In this document: piece by piece, positions 1 to 13,100 of the stretch
Numbering within the stretch: position 1 is the first letter of the stretch
How the letters are laid out: the number at the start of each line of letters is the position of its first letter
NCBI GenBank assembly: GCA_003342815.1
Contig: PTEX01000032.1
Location: 186,001 to 250,000 of the forward strand
DNA from: Eudromia elegans
Lineage: Eukaryota; Chordata; Aves; Tinamiformes; Tinamidae
Direction of reading: 5' to 3'
DNA: 64,000 bases
The notes under the pieces: model-generated
The model's database searches: none
What the model was told of the DNA's origin: nothing
Seen by the model: only the letters and a program-made list of their open reading frames with translations
Made by a program: the position numbers and the translations under genes

Positions 1-530
1 AGGAAAACGGCGGCGGCTCCGGCGCGGAGCTCGGGGTGGGGAGGCTCGGGCAGCCCCGGGAGGAAGGCGCTGCTCCTCATCCTCCTCCCCGCACGGCGCG
101 GGGCGCGCCGCGGCTGCCCCGCTGCCCCTGTGCAGCGGGGCGGCCGGGCCAGGCCAAGGCGCCGTGCCCGCGGGGTCCCCCCCTCCTCCCGCCGCCCTCT
201 CTCCTCGCCGTTCCCTCCGCCGCGGGCCACGCTGCCGGCTCTCACCCATCTGCTCCCGCAGCCCCTNNNNNNNNNNNNNNNNNNNNNNNNNNNNNNNNNN
301 NNNNNNNNNNNNNNNNNNNNNNNNNNNNNNNNNNNNNNNNNNNNNNNNNNNNNNNNNNNNNNNNNNNNNNNNNNNNNNNNNNNNNNNNNNNNNNNNNNNN
401 NGGGAAGGCCGCGGGCGGCCCTCGGGAGGCGGCCCCGGCGCCGCGGGGGGCGGGCGGGGAAGGCAGCGAGACGTCGTGGGAGGACGGGACGCCCTAAATT
501 CCCCGTGTTCTTGTGCCGCGGCACTCGGGG
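1..530. promoter_or_regulatory. CpG island at left edge, interrupted by a gap
   Basis: The stretch is very rich in G, C and CpG, unlike the AT-rich DNA that follows, so it is most likely a promoter CpG island. Conserved synteny with human Xq26.3 would put MAP7D3 to the left on the minus strand, so this could be its 5' end; that is inference. On the minus strand the bases next to the gap read as a short Leu-Arg-Glu-Gln-Met stretch followed by a GGTGAG donor-like site. On the plus strand the same bases look like an acceptor (pyrimidine tract then CAG at 260-261). The gap prevents a decision. Confidence 0.7.
267..401. other. Assembly gap (135 N)
   Basis: A run of 135 undetermined bases inside the CpG island. 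Any ORF drawn through it is an artefact. GC-rich first exons of bird genes are often lost in such gaps. Confidence 0.99.
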
Positions 531-589
531 TTTGCCCCTGTGCTCATCGGTGACCTCTTTAATAGCCTCTTCCCTGTCTCCTTCCTTAG

Positions 590-710
590 GTTTGTGCTCT
601 GGGAAGAACGAGGCTAAAGCAGCACCCATGACAAGCGCGTTGGGCCTGGGAAGACTCCCTTGGAATTCCCAGTGGGGTGTTTGCCTGTCTAAGGAACCCC
701 GAGCTGTCCC
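590..710 (+). other. Candidate spliced exon beside the CpG island
   Basis: The segment is preceded by a pyrimidine tract ending in TTAG (to 589) and followed by a consensus donor GTAAGT at 711. It contains an ATG at 628 whose frame stays open to the donor (28 codons). I recognise no homology. It may be a 5' leader exon of a rightward transcript starting in the CpG island, such as a lncRNA or a distal ADGRG4 leader. The splice sites are visible; the rest is guesswork. Confidence 0.25.
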
Positions 711-3700
711 GTAAGTGGGAATAAAGTGGAGGAAAAAAGCAGCTCGGATAACACTTCACAAGGGCGTGAAGGATGTTTTGGAGCGGGGCACCATTTTGGC
801 TTGGAAACCGACCATGGCCCTGCCTTGTTCATTCATTTTGGTTCTTCTATATCGGCTTTCTCACCTTCGCAAGCGTGTTCCAAGAGGCCTTTGTCCCTGG
901 TTTCGTCTTGGAGTTACAGAATGCCCCTGGTTACTAAAAACAAAGAGGCAGCTAAAAGGAGGGGAGGGGAAAAAAAAATCTGTGCCAAATTTCCCAAGTC
1001 TGCACTAATAATGGATGGTAATATCACCTAGCATTTACACTCTGCAGTCTCAATGTACTTTACACACTCACTTTTCAGAGATAATTATGTGCATTGCCTT
1101 CAGTGTGCAGGTGAGGAAACTGAAATCAAAGTCTGTGCTAACTGGTCATTAGCAAAGCAGAGCAAAAAAAGAATCCCCAAACAGATTCCTTGACTCCTAA
1201 TTGTATCATTGGGGGTTTTTTTTGACTGTTGTTTACTTACTACCACGTTGAAATGTATCCAAAATGTTTTCTGTTGGTGCTCTACAACAGAAATTGCTTT
1301 AGATAGGACTATAAGTGGTCATGCTAAAATATAATATTTTTGCAAGATCCATGCACAAAATCTTGTTACGAGGCTATACTTTCCACATGCCTATAAATGT
1401 GCTTGTGAAGGCTTGGGTGCCTTTCAATATGATTAGGTTACATATATTTCCCCTTCAGTTAAAGAATTTCTTTAACTCACTGTGTAAGGAAATGGGGACA
1501 ATGTCCATTTATCCTTTCTTTTTTTTTCCTCTGGGAAAACTAGCCTGAGAGGAATCATTTTGCTGAAAGGAATACTTGCAAATGGCATGGACAGCCAAAA
1601 TGAATTTTCAAATAAGATTTTTAAAATTTTTTTTTATTTCAATAGACATACAAGGGGCCTCAGTGCTTGCAATTTAACATGTCTGGTTTCCTGCATATGC
1701 AAAACTTTAGAGTAGAAGGTACAAATTTCAAGGAGGGCAATAAATGGAGTGTTCTACATACTCAGCTCTATATTTGGAGACTACATACCTAAAACAGACA
1801 AGCCAAGCACATTGAAATTCATGAGTGAGAAAAGGACTCGAGGAAAAAGAAGAGCATTATCCCTCTGTATCTCTATATATGTACTGCTTGGGATGCCTAA
1901 TTTTTATCTTTACGTATGCAGGACCTTAGCTGCCCCAAGTAAGAAAATATCCTTTTCTCAGATGAGAAGTTTAGGAATGTTTGAACTATTTTTTCAACAA
2001 TTATACTGTGGCTTCTATCTTACTTCCCATATAACCTTGTTTCTTAGATTTTCAGTTCATTTCATTCAGTTCAATTACTGCATGTGCATTTTTAGTAGAG
2101 CGTCATTAAAATTTTGACCTTGCATGGCTTCAGCAGCACTGGCAGTCATCTTCCACTTTTGCTGCATTTGCAGATTTGATTGCAATAGCTGACTTATTCT
2201 AATCCTTTAAAGACTGTCTTTTTTTTTTTTTATTGTCCCTGGAGAAAATTGAGTAATTTAATTTTGCAGACACTATTTCCGTCCTTTTAGCTTTCATGTG
2301 GTATTTTCTGACAAATTTTCCAAAATGTTTTAGGCCAGATCATTAATTGGTGCATATTGTCATTATGAGATGAAAATCTACAGACCCATACCACTTTGTG
2401 TAATTTGAGATTCCAGGGGTTTTATACCGTGCATTTCGGGCTAAGAAATATCAAAATATTCTGATGATTCAGCAAAAGAAAATGTCAACTAAAGTATGCT
2501 AAGGACGAGCCAGGGCAAAAAATACCAGCTCAGAAAATATGCAAGATACTGATATATAAGAGGAAGGTATTTCTATAGGGAGAAACGCTCATGATCTTTT
2601 CTTTCTTACCCTTTATCCCAAGGTATTTAATGTTGCATGCTTTTAGGTACTATGCTGACTGGACCTCAGTTTATGATTTGGTATAGCAGTTTTTATATTC
2701 TAGGTTTTGGTTTTTCCAAAGCAAGAAAAAAGCCCTGATATTTTTGGAGAAACTAGGGACCTTCACTGTTTTGATCTCTGAAGTACCTAGCAGTAAAAAG
2801 TTTGTGTATAATCCACTTCATTTGTGTGGGAATCTTAATGTTTTAGATCTAAAATATGAAAACAGGAAAATTACATGCATCTATATATCTGTACATAAGA
2901 TTTTGAAAAATTAAAAATGGATTTCCAAATGATCTAAATCTAAAAGCATGAGATGTATATTGTGACAGCTTATAGTGGATTTCCTGTAGTGAATGTAACT
3001 GCCATGGCTGATGGAAAGAAAATTGGTGGCATGGAAATTGCTGTAGCTATCCAACCTTCTTTCCAAATGGGTTTAAACTACACATTCTTGTTTATTATTC
3101 TCCTGCTGGGACAAGTACCAGCAACAATCTGTGTTACTAATACATCTGTGCACTAAGGACCTGTTTTTTCAGTCTTGGCTTAAATTGGCTTTTATTTATC
3201 CGGATGAATAATTCCTTAGATGCAGAGTTATCAAACAATATTCCTTAATGTGAGAGATGCAGAATCAAGCCCTTAGTTTGTCCTTGGTCTAGTACTCTTA
3301 TTAATTAAGAATATAATGAGGGAATGGAAAAGCATCCCTATTCAATTTGTAAGCACTGCTGATATGTTAGAAGACGAGCATAGAATTCAAAATAGTCTTG
3401 ACAAAATAGAGTTATGGCTCTTAAAAAAAAAAAAGAAAAGAGAAGAAAGAAATAGGGACTAGTGCAAGGTAAAATGTTTAGAAAGGATAATTAGCTGCAG
3501 AACCACAGGATGGAGAACAGCTTGCTAAGTAGCAGGTACAGCAGAAAAATAATCTGGAATGTTATAAGCTGAGCAAAGGTCAACAGTGTTGCGGTATCAT
3601 GAAGAGGGAAGCAGCCTTCCTGAAAGTGGGAGCAAAAGGGGAGCCTGTTAGAGGGGGAACCTCTCGGCTCTGCATGGGTGAGACACCAGCAGGAGCATGG

Positions 3701-6700
3701 ATAGGGTACTGCATTTGAAGATATAAAGCAATTGGAGAAGGGGCTAAAATAACAGGAATAATGAGGAGGTTCATCAGGAGAGATTGGAGAATTAGGATTT
3801 TTAGTTTTAAGAAGAGATGACCCAAGGGTGGTAATGAGCTTGCTCAGACATAAGTGGACACCTGAGACCTCTGGAAAACGGGAGATAGGTGACGGACTCA
3901 AGCATCTGATTGCAGAGCAGATCCCCTGAAATCTCTTCCAGCTCTGCGTTTATCAACAAACTCTTGCAGGTAATTTTTGAGACTGTTGGCCAAAACGTGT
4001 TATTCAGTGCAAGGATTGCAAAACTGCCTTCTAAGTTTAGATAGAGCATAGTAAGCGGTGTCAAAAGACAACTGAGTTTGAGGGAAGGCAACACGTGACC
4101 TTGGGTAGTTGGCAGGAAAGATTTGCTGCTTCAGCGTGTGACACCAGTGCCATATCTTAGTTCCTCCTTTGCTCTATAATAGTTTTAGTAAGGACAGATG
4201 TCCAATCTGTATGAAAGGAGAAGAGTGACTAAGAACACGCAATCGCAAACGGTGGGTGTGTGGTACATGCATTGTAATGTAATCCATGTGGAAAAAAAAA
4301 ATCAACTTCTTTCCTGTCTGGAATCCTATGCATGGAAAGTCCCACCTGTTCTCATTTAGTAGAATAATGCCTGTATTTTACTTTACTGTGCATATTCTCC
4401 ATAGCTTTAGTTATTACTTGAAGCAAAAATAGAGAGATAAAAGTCTGTTCTCACCATATGTCGTATCTTCAGTGTTTATGTACCTACTTTTTTTTCCTAC
4501 ATCTTTCCGTCATATAAGCAGAAGCTCTTTGACGTGGAAACAGTGACTGTATTTATGTGTGTGTCTGGTACACTGAGCACACTGAAGGTGGTAAACGAGT
4601 AATGGTAAATAATAAAAATTAAACACTTTAGCCAAGTTTGCAAAGGTGGCTGCCTGAACAGCTTGTGTAAAAGCTGCATCTGTGTATCCAAACTGAGGTG
4701 CTTTGTGTTTAGGTACTCACTGTATGTGTAAGTGTCTAATGTCATCACTAGTTCTTTGTATTACCACAGTGCCCAGTGGCTAAACAGAGGCAAGAGTAAG
4801 TTCTTCCCAGGCTCAAAGAGCCTAATCGAGGCCAAAATTATTTCTGCAATTTGTAGAGTGGCCTGCTAATTTTGCAAGTAGTTTTCTAATGTTTGTTTCT
4901 GTCTGATCCTACTTTGATTTGATGTAGTGCATCTCCCCCTCCTTTACCTTGCCCCCTGAAAAGAGATTAAGGTGAATCAGCTTAATCAGTTTTCTGAGGT
5001 ACAAATCCCATCACACTGAGTCATTACACAAGTGCAGCGGCGGCTTCTTGGATTCTAGCATTTCCCTTTGCCTTACAGCACAGTCTGGTGATTATTATTG
5101 AATCATTGCTGAATTATCCAGAATTTTGATGTGATTGCCATCAATAACACCAACAAACTAAACACTGATACAGTAATCCTTTATCACTGCTAATACCAAA
5201 CAATTTATGCTTATCTTCATGTGCTGATGAGATAATATATCCCAGCAGTGGCTTTTTGTGAATATTGTGTTGTTCCAAGTGGTGCTGAGATAAAACACCA
5301 TTGTGACAAGATACAGTAGTAATACTAAGTGCTGTGCAAATGACTAAAGGACATTTTTTTGATTATTCTTTTCTGATTAGCATATAACTTAAACCTATGC
5401 AATGATCTGAAAATCTTTGCATTGTTCCCTGCCTAAAGTGAATATTTATGGGAAGCTGGAGCAGGCAGAATAATTTTTCAGTTATCTGAGCGTGAATATT
5501 GTATTTCTCAGTAACTTGATGCTGCTCAGACATTTTTCTTTTTAACAACTCAAAGGTGACTTCTTTTTGAAGATGAGTTTTCGAAGGAGTCTCCTTGGAG
5601 GAAGGAGAACAGTCATGCAGTTTTGTGTTAAGCAACACATCCTCTGTGCAAAGCAGAGGAGAGTCCCTAGTAACAGCCGTATTTTTTTTGGAGAAGCTGC
5701 AAAAATAAAGAACATATCGTAGCGAGGATGAGGAAGGATCAAGAACAGAAGCTGTGCAAGAATAGAAGTTGCGACTGAAATCTTTGCTTTCCTAAGTTGG
5801 TTTAAGATGGCTGTTTGGAGCTCAGGTAGTCTCCATCTATTCCAAGGTCTGCTGGGAACAACTCCTGTTTTCCAAACATCATGTAGGCCCTTTGTCTCAT
5901 TTTGCCACCTTCTTTTCCAAGAATTCTTGGCACGCTTACGTTTAATAACCTTGTTGCATTGTCCTTATACCCTGTGCATCTTCAGTGCATACGATGTGCA
6001 GCCGGTTGCCTGACCATTCCCGTGGCCGAGGAAAATGAACTCCAGCACTGGTAGTGGCTGTTAAGCTACCCCACTGACAAAGGTGAAAAGCAGGAAATAA
6101 GCAGTTTTTCAGCAGCAGCAACAACAATCTGCCAGCACTGAAAAGTGCTATAATGATTTTATTAATGCATTTAACAGCTGGAATTACTTTAATCCAAATT
6201 TCATCTTCCTGCAGCTTGCAAAGAAACCCTTCCACTCAGCATGAGAGTTGGCACTAGAAAGATGTTTTGAGGATGGCTGCCTAAGTGTTCGGTTTCCTTC
6301 ACTTTGTCAGGGGCCAGAGATGTTCCTGGTGTGATATGGGTGCTGCTAGGCCTATGCAACAAGACCACGGGTGTGTCTGACTGCATTCGTAGTGTTGGGA
6401 AGCAGTGGTTCCCCTTCTTGCATGGGAGTTGCAATCTGTCCTGTTGCTGAATCCGCTTCTTCCCATTTAATTAACCCAACCTCAATATGGGCTATGGTTG
6501 TCTTTGGCTGTATCAAGAAAGAATTTATCTCATAGGTCCATTTAGTGAGTTTTTAAAAGAGGGATTTCATACTGAAATACCATATAGGCGAACATGGATG
6601 GAGTTCATCTTTGTAAGAAAAGCATTTGAAGTGTAAGTGCTTTAGCTGTACTGAAAACTAGTGTTCCTTCCTGTTTTGGCTTGGAGTTTGCTGCTTTGGC

Positions 6701-9690
6701 AATTCCCAATAGCTTCTCACACGGTTTGGAAAGATTCAGGTCTCATGGGCTGCTTTTCCATAGACCCTACCTTGTCCTCACATGAAATGGGCCTCTGCTC
6801 CCCACCAGCTGAGCAGGCTGAAGTGGGATCCTGCTGGTGTACTCAGCAGGGACAGAGCGAAGCCTCTTCCCCAGTTTTAGGCTGCAGCACTGTGAAGCTC
6901 CTGTTTTGCAGCACAGAAAGAGGGAAAGGAGATAAATGACTCTAGTGTTTGTTTGTTTTGCCTAAAGAAGCGTCTTTGTGAACGTATTCTGCACAAGTAT
7001 TCTTCTCTCTACGTAAAATAGATGCCTTGTGTTTGAATTTAAGTCTCTCTGTATTGTTACTTGTGCAATAGCTTAAGAATACTTTGGAGGCATTATCAAG
7101 GAGCTTTTATAACTTCTATCACATATTTCCTCTGGCTCCCTGCACCCACACATCCATGCACACAAAATGAGAGATGAAGGGTCAGATTCTGATGAGCTCA
7201 TATTAACAAACAAAACTCCTTTTTTACACATTTTTTTTTAATTAACTCAAAAGTCAGATTTTTAGGATCCATCAGACAGCAGTTAGTAATCACTGTAGCC
7301 CAGCAAAAGCAGTACTATTGAAGAAGTCAGGATCTCAGATCCTAGGAGTGGTGAGCAGCTAGACATGGAGCCAAGGGAGCTTTAAAGCACAAGGATCAGC
7401 CCATCTGCGGCCGATTTCCCTGCCTGGTTGGCCTGTTTTGAGAATTCACTGCTGCAGTATCACAGAAGCGCTGTTTGCTCTTGAGCCTGTGGACTGCATT
7501 GCAGAACAGCCATAAAGAATCATTAGTATCTACTGAAAGGTTTCATATTTTGCCATTTGGATTACTCCTCACTTAAGGGACTGAGTGGTGGTAAGAGCTG
7601 GGAGAGAAAGGCCAGATGTTGAGCAAGGATGCATGATTTAAAAAAAAAAATCAAAATTAATATTATAAAATGACCTTAATTGGCAGGCAACAGGAGGTCC
7701 CTGAATGGACCACGGATGGGAGCATCTGTGAAGCGCAACTAGTGTCTTGAGGTGATAAACTCAACCCATGCACGTGCTGGAGATGTGCCAGCATTTTGCA
7801 AGCACAAGCACTCAGCTGTCGCACCAACCTCTAACCTAATCAATGGCAATTAGACCTGCAGCATAGCTGTCTGTAACAAGCACTAGCCAAGTTCTTCATG
7901 GCACGTGACTGTAAAATAACAGGTAAGGGCATCGTGGTGAGCAGAGCAGTGCTGCAGGCAGCGCTTTCCACACCGTGCAGGGTTGGATGCTGTGACTGCC
8001 ACCAGCACAGCTTGTGGAGTTGCTAATAGAGTTTCTGTTAGTTTATTTGCCAAGGCTTCTGCTTTCACATGTGGAAATTTCTGACGCAGGTCAACAGTGG
8101 TGAGCCCTAAGTGGTTTGAAGTCCTTCTGCGGTAAGTGGCCTCGTATAAATTCCTGTGGACGCAGTGCAATAATACCCACGTGCACAGGAACTCTGCTGC
8201 CAGCGCGTTGTTGAGATTGCACGGCTTACCTGGCCAAGAAGGAAAACAGAAATTCGAAAATGTCTGAGGATTGGCCTTTACCCTGCTGGTGCCGCAGCAC
8301 CGGCTTTGCTCCATGAGGTCCCCTCCATGAGCTGCAAGGGCTTTCAACGTGGGATCAAAGCGGGCAACTCACAGAGGAGCCCTTTGAAGCTGCTCTGCTG
8401 CAGGAAATGCAGAAGAAAGAAGTGCCTGGTGCTCCGGTGGGTCTCACTCTGGAGCGTGTTTGCTCCACCAGCCCTACCAGTTATTCTCCTTTGCACAAGA
8501 ACAACCCGGCTCCAAACCCAGCTTCCTAGTGCTGTTTGCAGGGCGTTCTTGGGGCTGCGACTTTCATGCAGCCTGGGCATCATCAGCGTGAGGCTGCTCG
8601 GCTGCCGGGCACTGAAGCTGGGATGTGCCCTGCAGCAGCAGCAGCACTTTGGCCGTGCAGCTCCTGTGGGCAAGTGGGTGGAATGGTGCAGGAGGGTAGG
8701 AGGTTTCCATTTAAAATTTCCATTTAAATACTGTCATTTAACAGTTACTACTGCACAGTGACATCTGAGCAAGCTCAATTATTTTTGCTAGCCCACACCT
8801 GGTAAAAGAGATACTGTAGTTTATACCTCAGGGTAATAAATATTGGCTGCTTTTTGTGGTTATTCCTTATCTGCTTAAAAGCAGTGCTATGAACTTCAGT
8901 TATTTAGCTGTTATACATTGCTTTGAATTTACAAAACACTGTCTACCTTTTAAGTATCATAATGTTTCTATTATATATTATAATGAGTAAATGCTTCAGT
9001 AAACACCAGAACACTCAACTGTAGACCAGAAATGCTCCATAAGTGGATAAAAAACACAGAACATTATGTTCCAAATACACAGCCCATGAATTTAAGGAAA
9101 ATCTTGATTTATTCTAAACTTATTTTGAAAACCCCGGGTGGTTAATGTACTCTGAGCACATGGTTAGCTCAGCTAAGAAAGCCAAGCATAGCACAAATAG
9201 CTTTCAGATATTACAGCGACGAGACTTGTATGACAATCTGTACAGAGTCTGGTCAAGCAGCAAGTGCCCTGCTGGAGTGGGACCAGGAAGAGGATAGGGC
9301 ACAACAGCATCATTTATTTGCTTTTATTTCCAGCCCAGGTGTTTATGGCTTCTCTTAGCATCACTGCTTTACTCTATTGACAAATTTGTTTATTTTGAAA
9401 CACGAGTGAATCCTACTCCCTTATTTTGCTCTTCATCCAATGCTGCCTGCAGTGAATGAAGCGTGTTGCTAAATTAATCAATCCTAACGGTTTGGGGCCC
9501 AGGCCACTCGTCTCGTGCTCTGTCCTTTGCACGGGAGATAGGTTTGCCTGGGGATAGGGTAACGGCTGGAAAAAGCCGCCCTGAAACGTAATCCCAGCTC
9601 CGACACAATGCTGAGCATCAGGACATCTGCGGGAAGGAGCGCCCAAAAAGGCACCCAGCAAAGACCGATAATCCCCCATCAAGCCGGGAA
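711..9690. other. Non-coding stretch, nothing recognised
   Basis: AT-rich sequence with frequent stops in all frames. The open frames are short, overlap on both strands and have no recognisable domains or coherent splice-site pairs. A short run of CAG units (about 8633-8645) is visible. I see no tRNA and no clear transposon copy. Confidence 0.5.
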
Positions 9691-10130
9691 ATCTTAAAGC
9701 CCGCGAGTTAACCGGGAGAGCTTGGAAACGTGAGCGTTGTGACTGCGGCGCTGAGGGACGCAGGTATTCCACGTGCAGCTCCTGACCGGGAGCGCTTTGC
9801 TCCTGGGTTCTCGCTGATCCCTGGTGACATAGAGGTTAGTGCGGAGCGGTGACGGAGCAGGACAGCCGCAGCGGCTCCCACCTCCGCTCGGGAAGGACGC
9901 GCCAGCCTGGCCATCTCCTGCCGCTGCTCTGCTGTCCTCATGGCGACACGGACTCGACTGGCAGGAGAAACGTCCTGCTGTCGATGCCTTGCGGCTCCGC
10001 AGGGTCCTGCCGCCAGCCTGTGACAACTGGGTTGGTGGGGGACACGCGGAGCGGCTGCGACTTGGGTCCTGCAGCTGGGACACGGGTCCCGGGGCTGGGG
10101 CCACGTGGGAAGCGGCACAGAGCAGAGATG
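9690..10130. promoter_or_regulatory. Isolated CpG-rich patch
   Basis: About 440 bases with dense CpG, for example around 9740-9770 and 9840-9905, set in AT-rich non-coding DNA. Several ORFs overlap here on both strands, which is typical of stop-poor GC-rich sequence and not evidence of coding. No start codon with a domain or splice partner was found. It may be an orphan CpG island acting as an alternative promoter or enhancer. Confidence 0.45.
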
Positions 10131-13100
10131 GGACCCAGGCTTCCTTCCACTTGCCACCAAGACAAAACTGCTGCTTTATAAAATACAGATTTCTTTAGGG
10201 TCTTTAGCCAAGTTTGCCTATTTTCCATTCCTGCAAAGGACAGGAAACTCCTGGAAATGTAATTGGTGATACTTAGATGCTGGTGGGAGGCGTGTTACAT
10301 CTCTGCTGTGAGTGGCAGCTAATGTCACTTCTATGCAGGGGTCAAAACAGAGCCTGCAGCTTTACCTATGTGCCATTCTACTGTAGAGCTTATGATATGG
10401 AGATGGCTGGTAGAATAGCATGGAGAGCAACTTTCAGTTATTCCAAATAGCTATAAAAAGAACAAATCTGTCTCAGAACTAAATACTTGGTGCCACCTGC
10501 AGAAATAGAGAGAGAATTACTGATATCTGCTGGCTTCAGGCGAATAGCCAGGTTTCACAGAGACGCGGTGCAAGCACAAAGCTTTGTTCTGCATTCAGAT
10601 TTCATCTGGATCCCATGGGACAATTTTCCTTAAGCACCTTTGAGATAGTCCAGCCTGTTGAAATATTTTGAACACCCTGCATGATTTGGCACTAAAAGCC
10701 AAGTAAGACGCATGTGTATGTGGAGTGACTAGATGCAGGAAACAGTGCAGAAAAATGCTTCACAGCAGCTGATTTTATCTCCGCTCCAGCGTGCTGTGGC
10801 ACAGCACATTAATTCAGGAATTAGGAATGCTTCCTGTGATGGAAGGAGCATCCATCACAGATGGGGTTAGGCTGATGGTTCACTGGCTTTGGGAACTGAA
10901 AGCGAAACTGCAAATGCAGTTACAACCTATTTCCGTAATGACAGCTGAGAGCCCCTGTTTCTCCTTGATTTCCTCAGCAGAGCAATGGGCTGCATGTCGA
11001 AACTTGCACCTGCGAATGTAAAGGCGAGAGGGTTTGTGTCCGTGAGAGCAGCAGTCATCTCATGGCCTCATGGAATAATAGCACAGGTTGTCTTGGGGAT
11101 AGGCCCTGGTCTGGAAACAGTAAATGGGGGAAAATTTGCTTCATTTTTTTCTACTTTATTGAAAATATCTGACTTATGATTTTGGTCTCTTTTCCTGGGA
11201 AGGGGAATGGGTGGGAATGATACAGCAAGGCTCTAGTTATTAGCTATAATGAACCAGCTCAACGTACGTGCTTCTGACTCCAGCAGTGTCTCCACCCATT
11301 CAATTATGGCTCCTTCTAATGTAAAAATGTTAAAGCAAATTGAATTAGAGATGAGCTGGGAGGGCACAGTTTAAAGAAGGCTCCAGCTCCCAGATTCCCT
11401 CAACGCCGGAGGCGTAACGCCCTGGGCTTGCTTTGGCCTTGCAAGGAGAAATCCAGTCAGCACAAGTCAAGTCTAGGTTTAAACTTAAATACCTGCTGGG
11501 CCCCTGGGTCTTGGATGCACTGTTGGCAACACCAGGATTTACACAAGCAGGAGGGTGGTTGAGAGCTAGGGACACAGACTGGGATGCTGCTAGCGCCAGT
11601 CCTTTAACTATCACTTTAACTATCACTACAGGACAAATGATGACGCTTTCCTAGATTTGGGAGCACATTTAACTGGATTTCCAGCAAAGTCTCGGATGGG
11701 AATCCACCCTTGGGAATGCAGATGAGCATCCGCTTTGTGCAGCAGGGGCCACATGCAGTGTGAGGCTACAGCGTCTTGCACGCCACGGGCCAGAGTCCTC
11801 CAGGAATGATGAACATAATGATGGGGACAAAAAGCATTATTTTCACTGGGTTTTTGTTTGTTCGCTTTCCAAGGAAAACTAGGGCTAATAATTTGCTGTA
11901 ATGATCTGGGTTGCCACACTATAGTGTGTTCCACTGAGCTATTACAGGGGGTTTGGCTTTAATGTGCTTGAACACAGTTCTCCACTAGGACAGTTCTGCT
12001 TGACAATTAATGTAAACTAATACAGAAGACTGCATTTAAAAAAAAAAAGATATCTGCTAGTTATCTGGTGAAAAAGCCAAGGCGACAGAAAAGCTTTAGT
12101 CCCTAAAATGTGTTTTTACTAGTACTACTAGTACTATATTAGTACTATTTCAGACATATATCAAAACATCTATCTGAATTATATTGAAGAACTTTACATG
12201 TCAATAAAGAAACAAAGAAGGGAGCTACTTCCTCCTGCCTTAAGAGTAATGATACAATTGAAAAGTGAATGATTCTGAGCAAGAGCTTGAGCAGGTTTCC
12301 GGGATGGCAGTGTTGATTTGACGGACTCAGGCTGCAATCCCGACACTGTTTTTAACTCCCTCCACTAAAATAAGGAAAAACAGCAGCAGAAAACGCGCAG
12401 AGGAAGCAGCGCAGTGAGCCCAGGGGATGCCTGGAGAGGAAGTGACTCAGACAGTTGCTAAGTACAGGCAGTTGCCTGTTTAGAGAGGAATTAAAAGAGT
12501 TAAAGGGACGGCTTAGGAAATTCCCAACCAAGGTTTTCCGAACAAAGTGGGACCGGCATGAGGCTGCACTTAGAATAACCGTGTCTGGCCCAGCCGCAGG
12601 GTTGCCCGGGGCTTGACAAGTGCAAGCAGAGAGAAAAGCAGCTGACCAGAGTCATGGAGAGGAGGCAGCAGCCGCAGGATGAATCCCCTTTGGACCCTCA
12701 GCTGGTGCTCTGGCACTTGGCAAGTTTTTTATTAAGAACAACCAGCCCCTCCGGCCTTCTCCATCCGTCCTGGGGCAGGACACCATCATCCTTCCCTCTC
12801 TCGGCAAGCCGCTTTTCATCCCAACCTGGATGGACTTCTGGTAGGGAAAAAATAGGCATGGCCTGATCCTTCAGCACCTGGAATGGGGAGACCCTGGGGT
12901 CTAGTCCAGACCTGCAAGCCTGACGTGGCTGCTGTTTCTCCTGTCCCGACCAGGTCCAAGCACTTAAGCAGCTGAAACGGAGAGAAAGCGAAAGCTCGTT
13001 CTGCTGCTCGCCTCCAGCACCCATAACAAATGGGTAAAATACATTCCTACTGGGTAAACAAGAGGCTAAGTAAAAAGACTCCTGGCAGTGCTTAATGAAC

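Noticed and set aside
36-714. ORFs running through the N gap at the left edge
   Set aside because: They cross undetermined bases, so their frames are meaningless.
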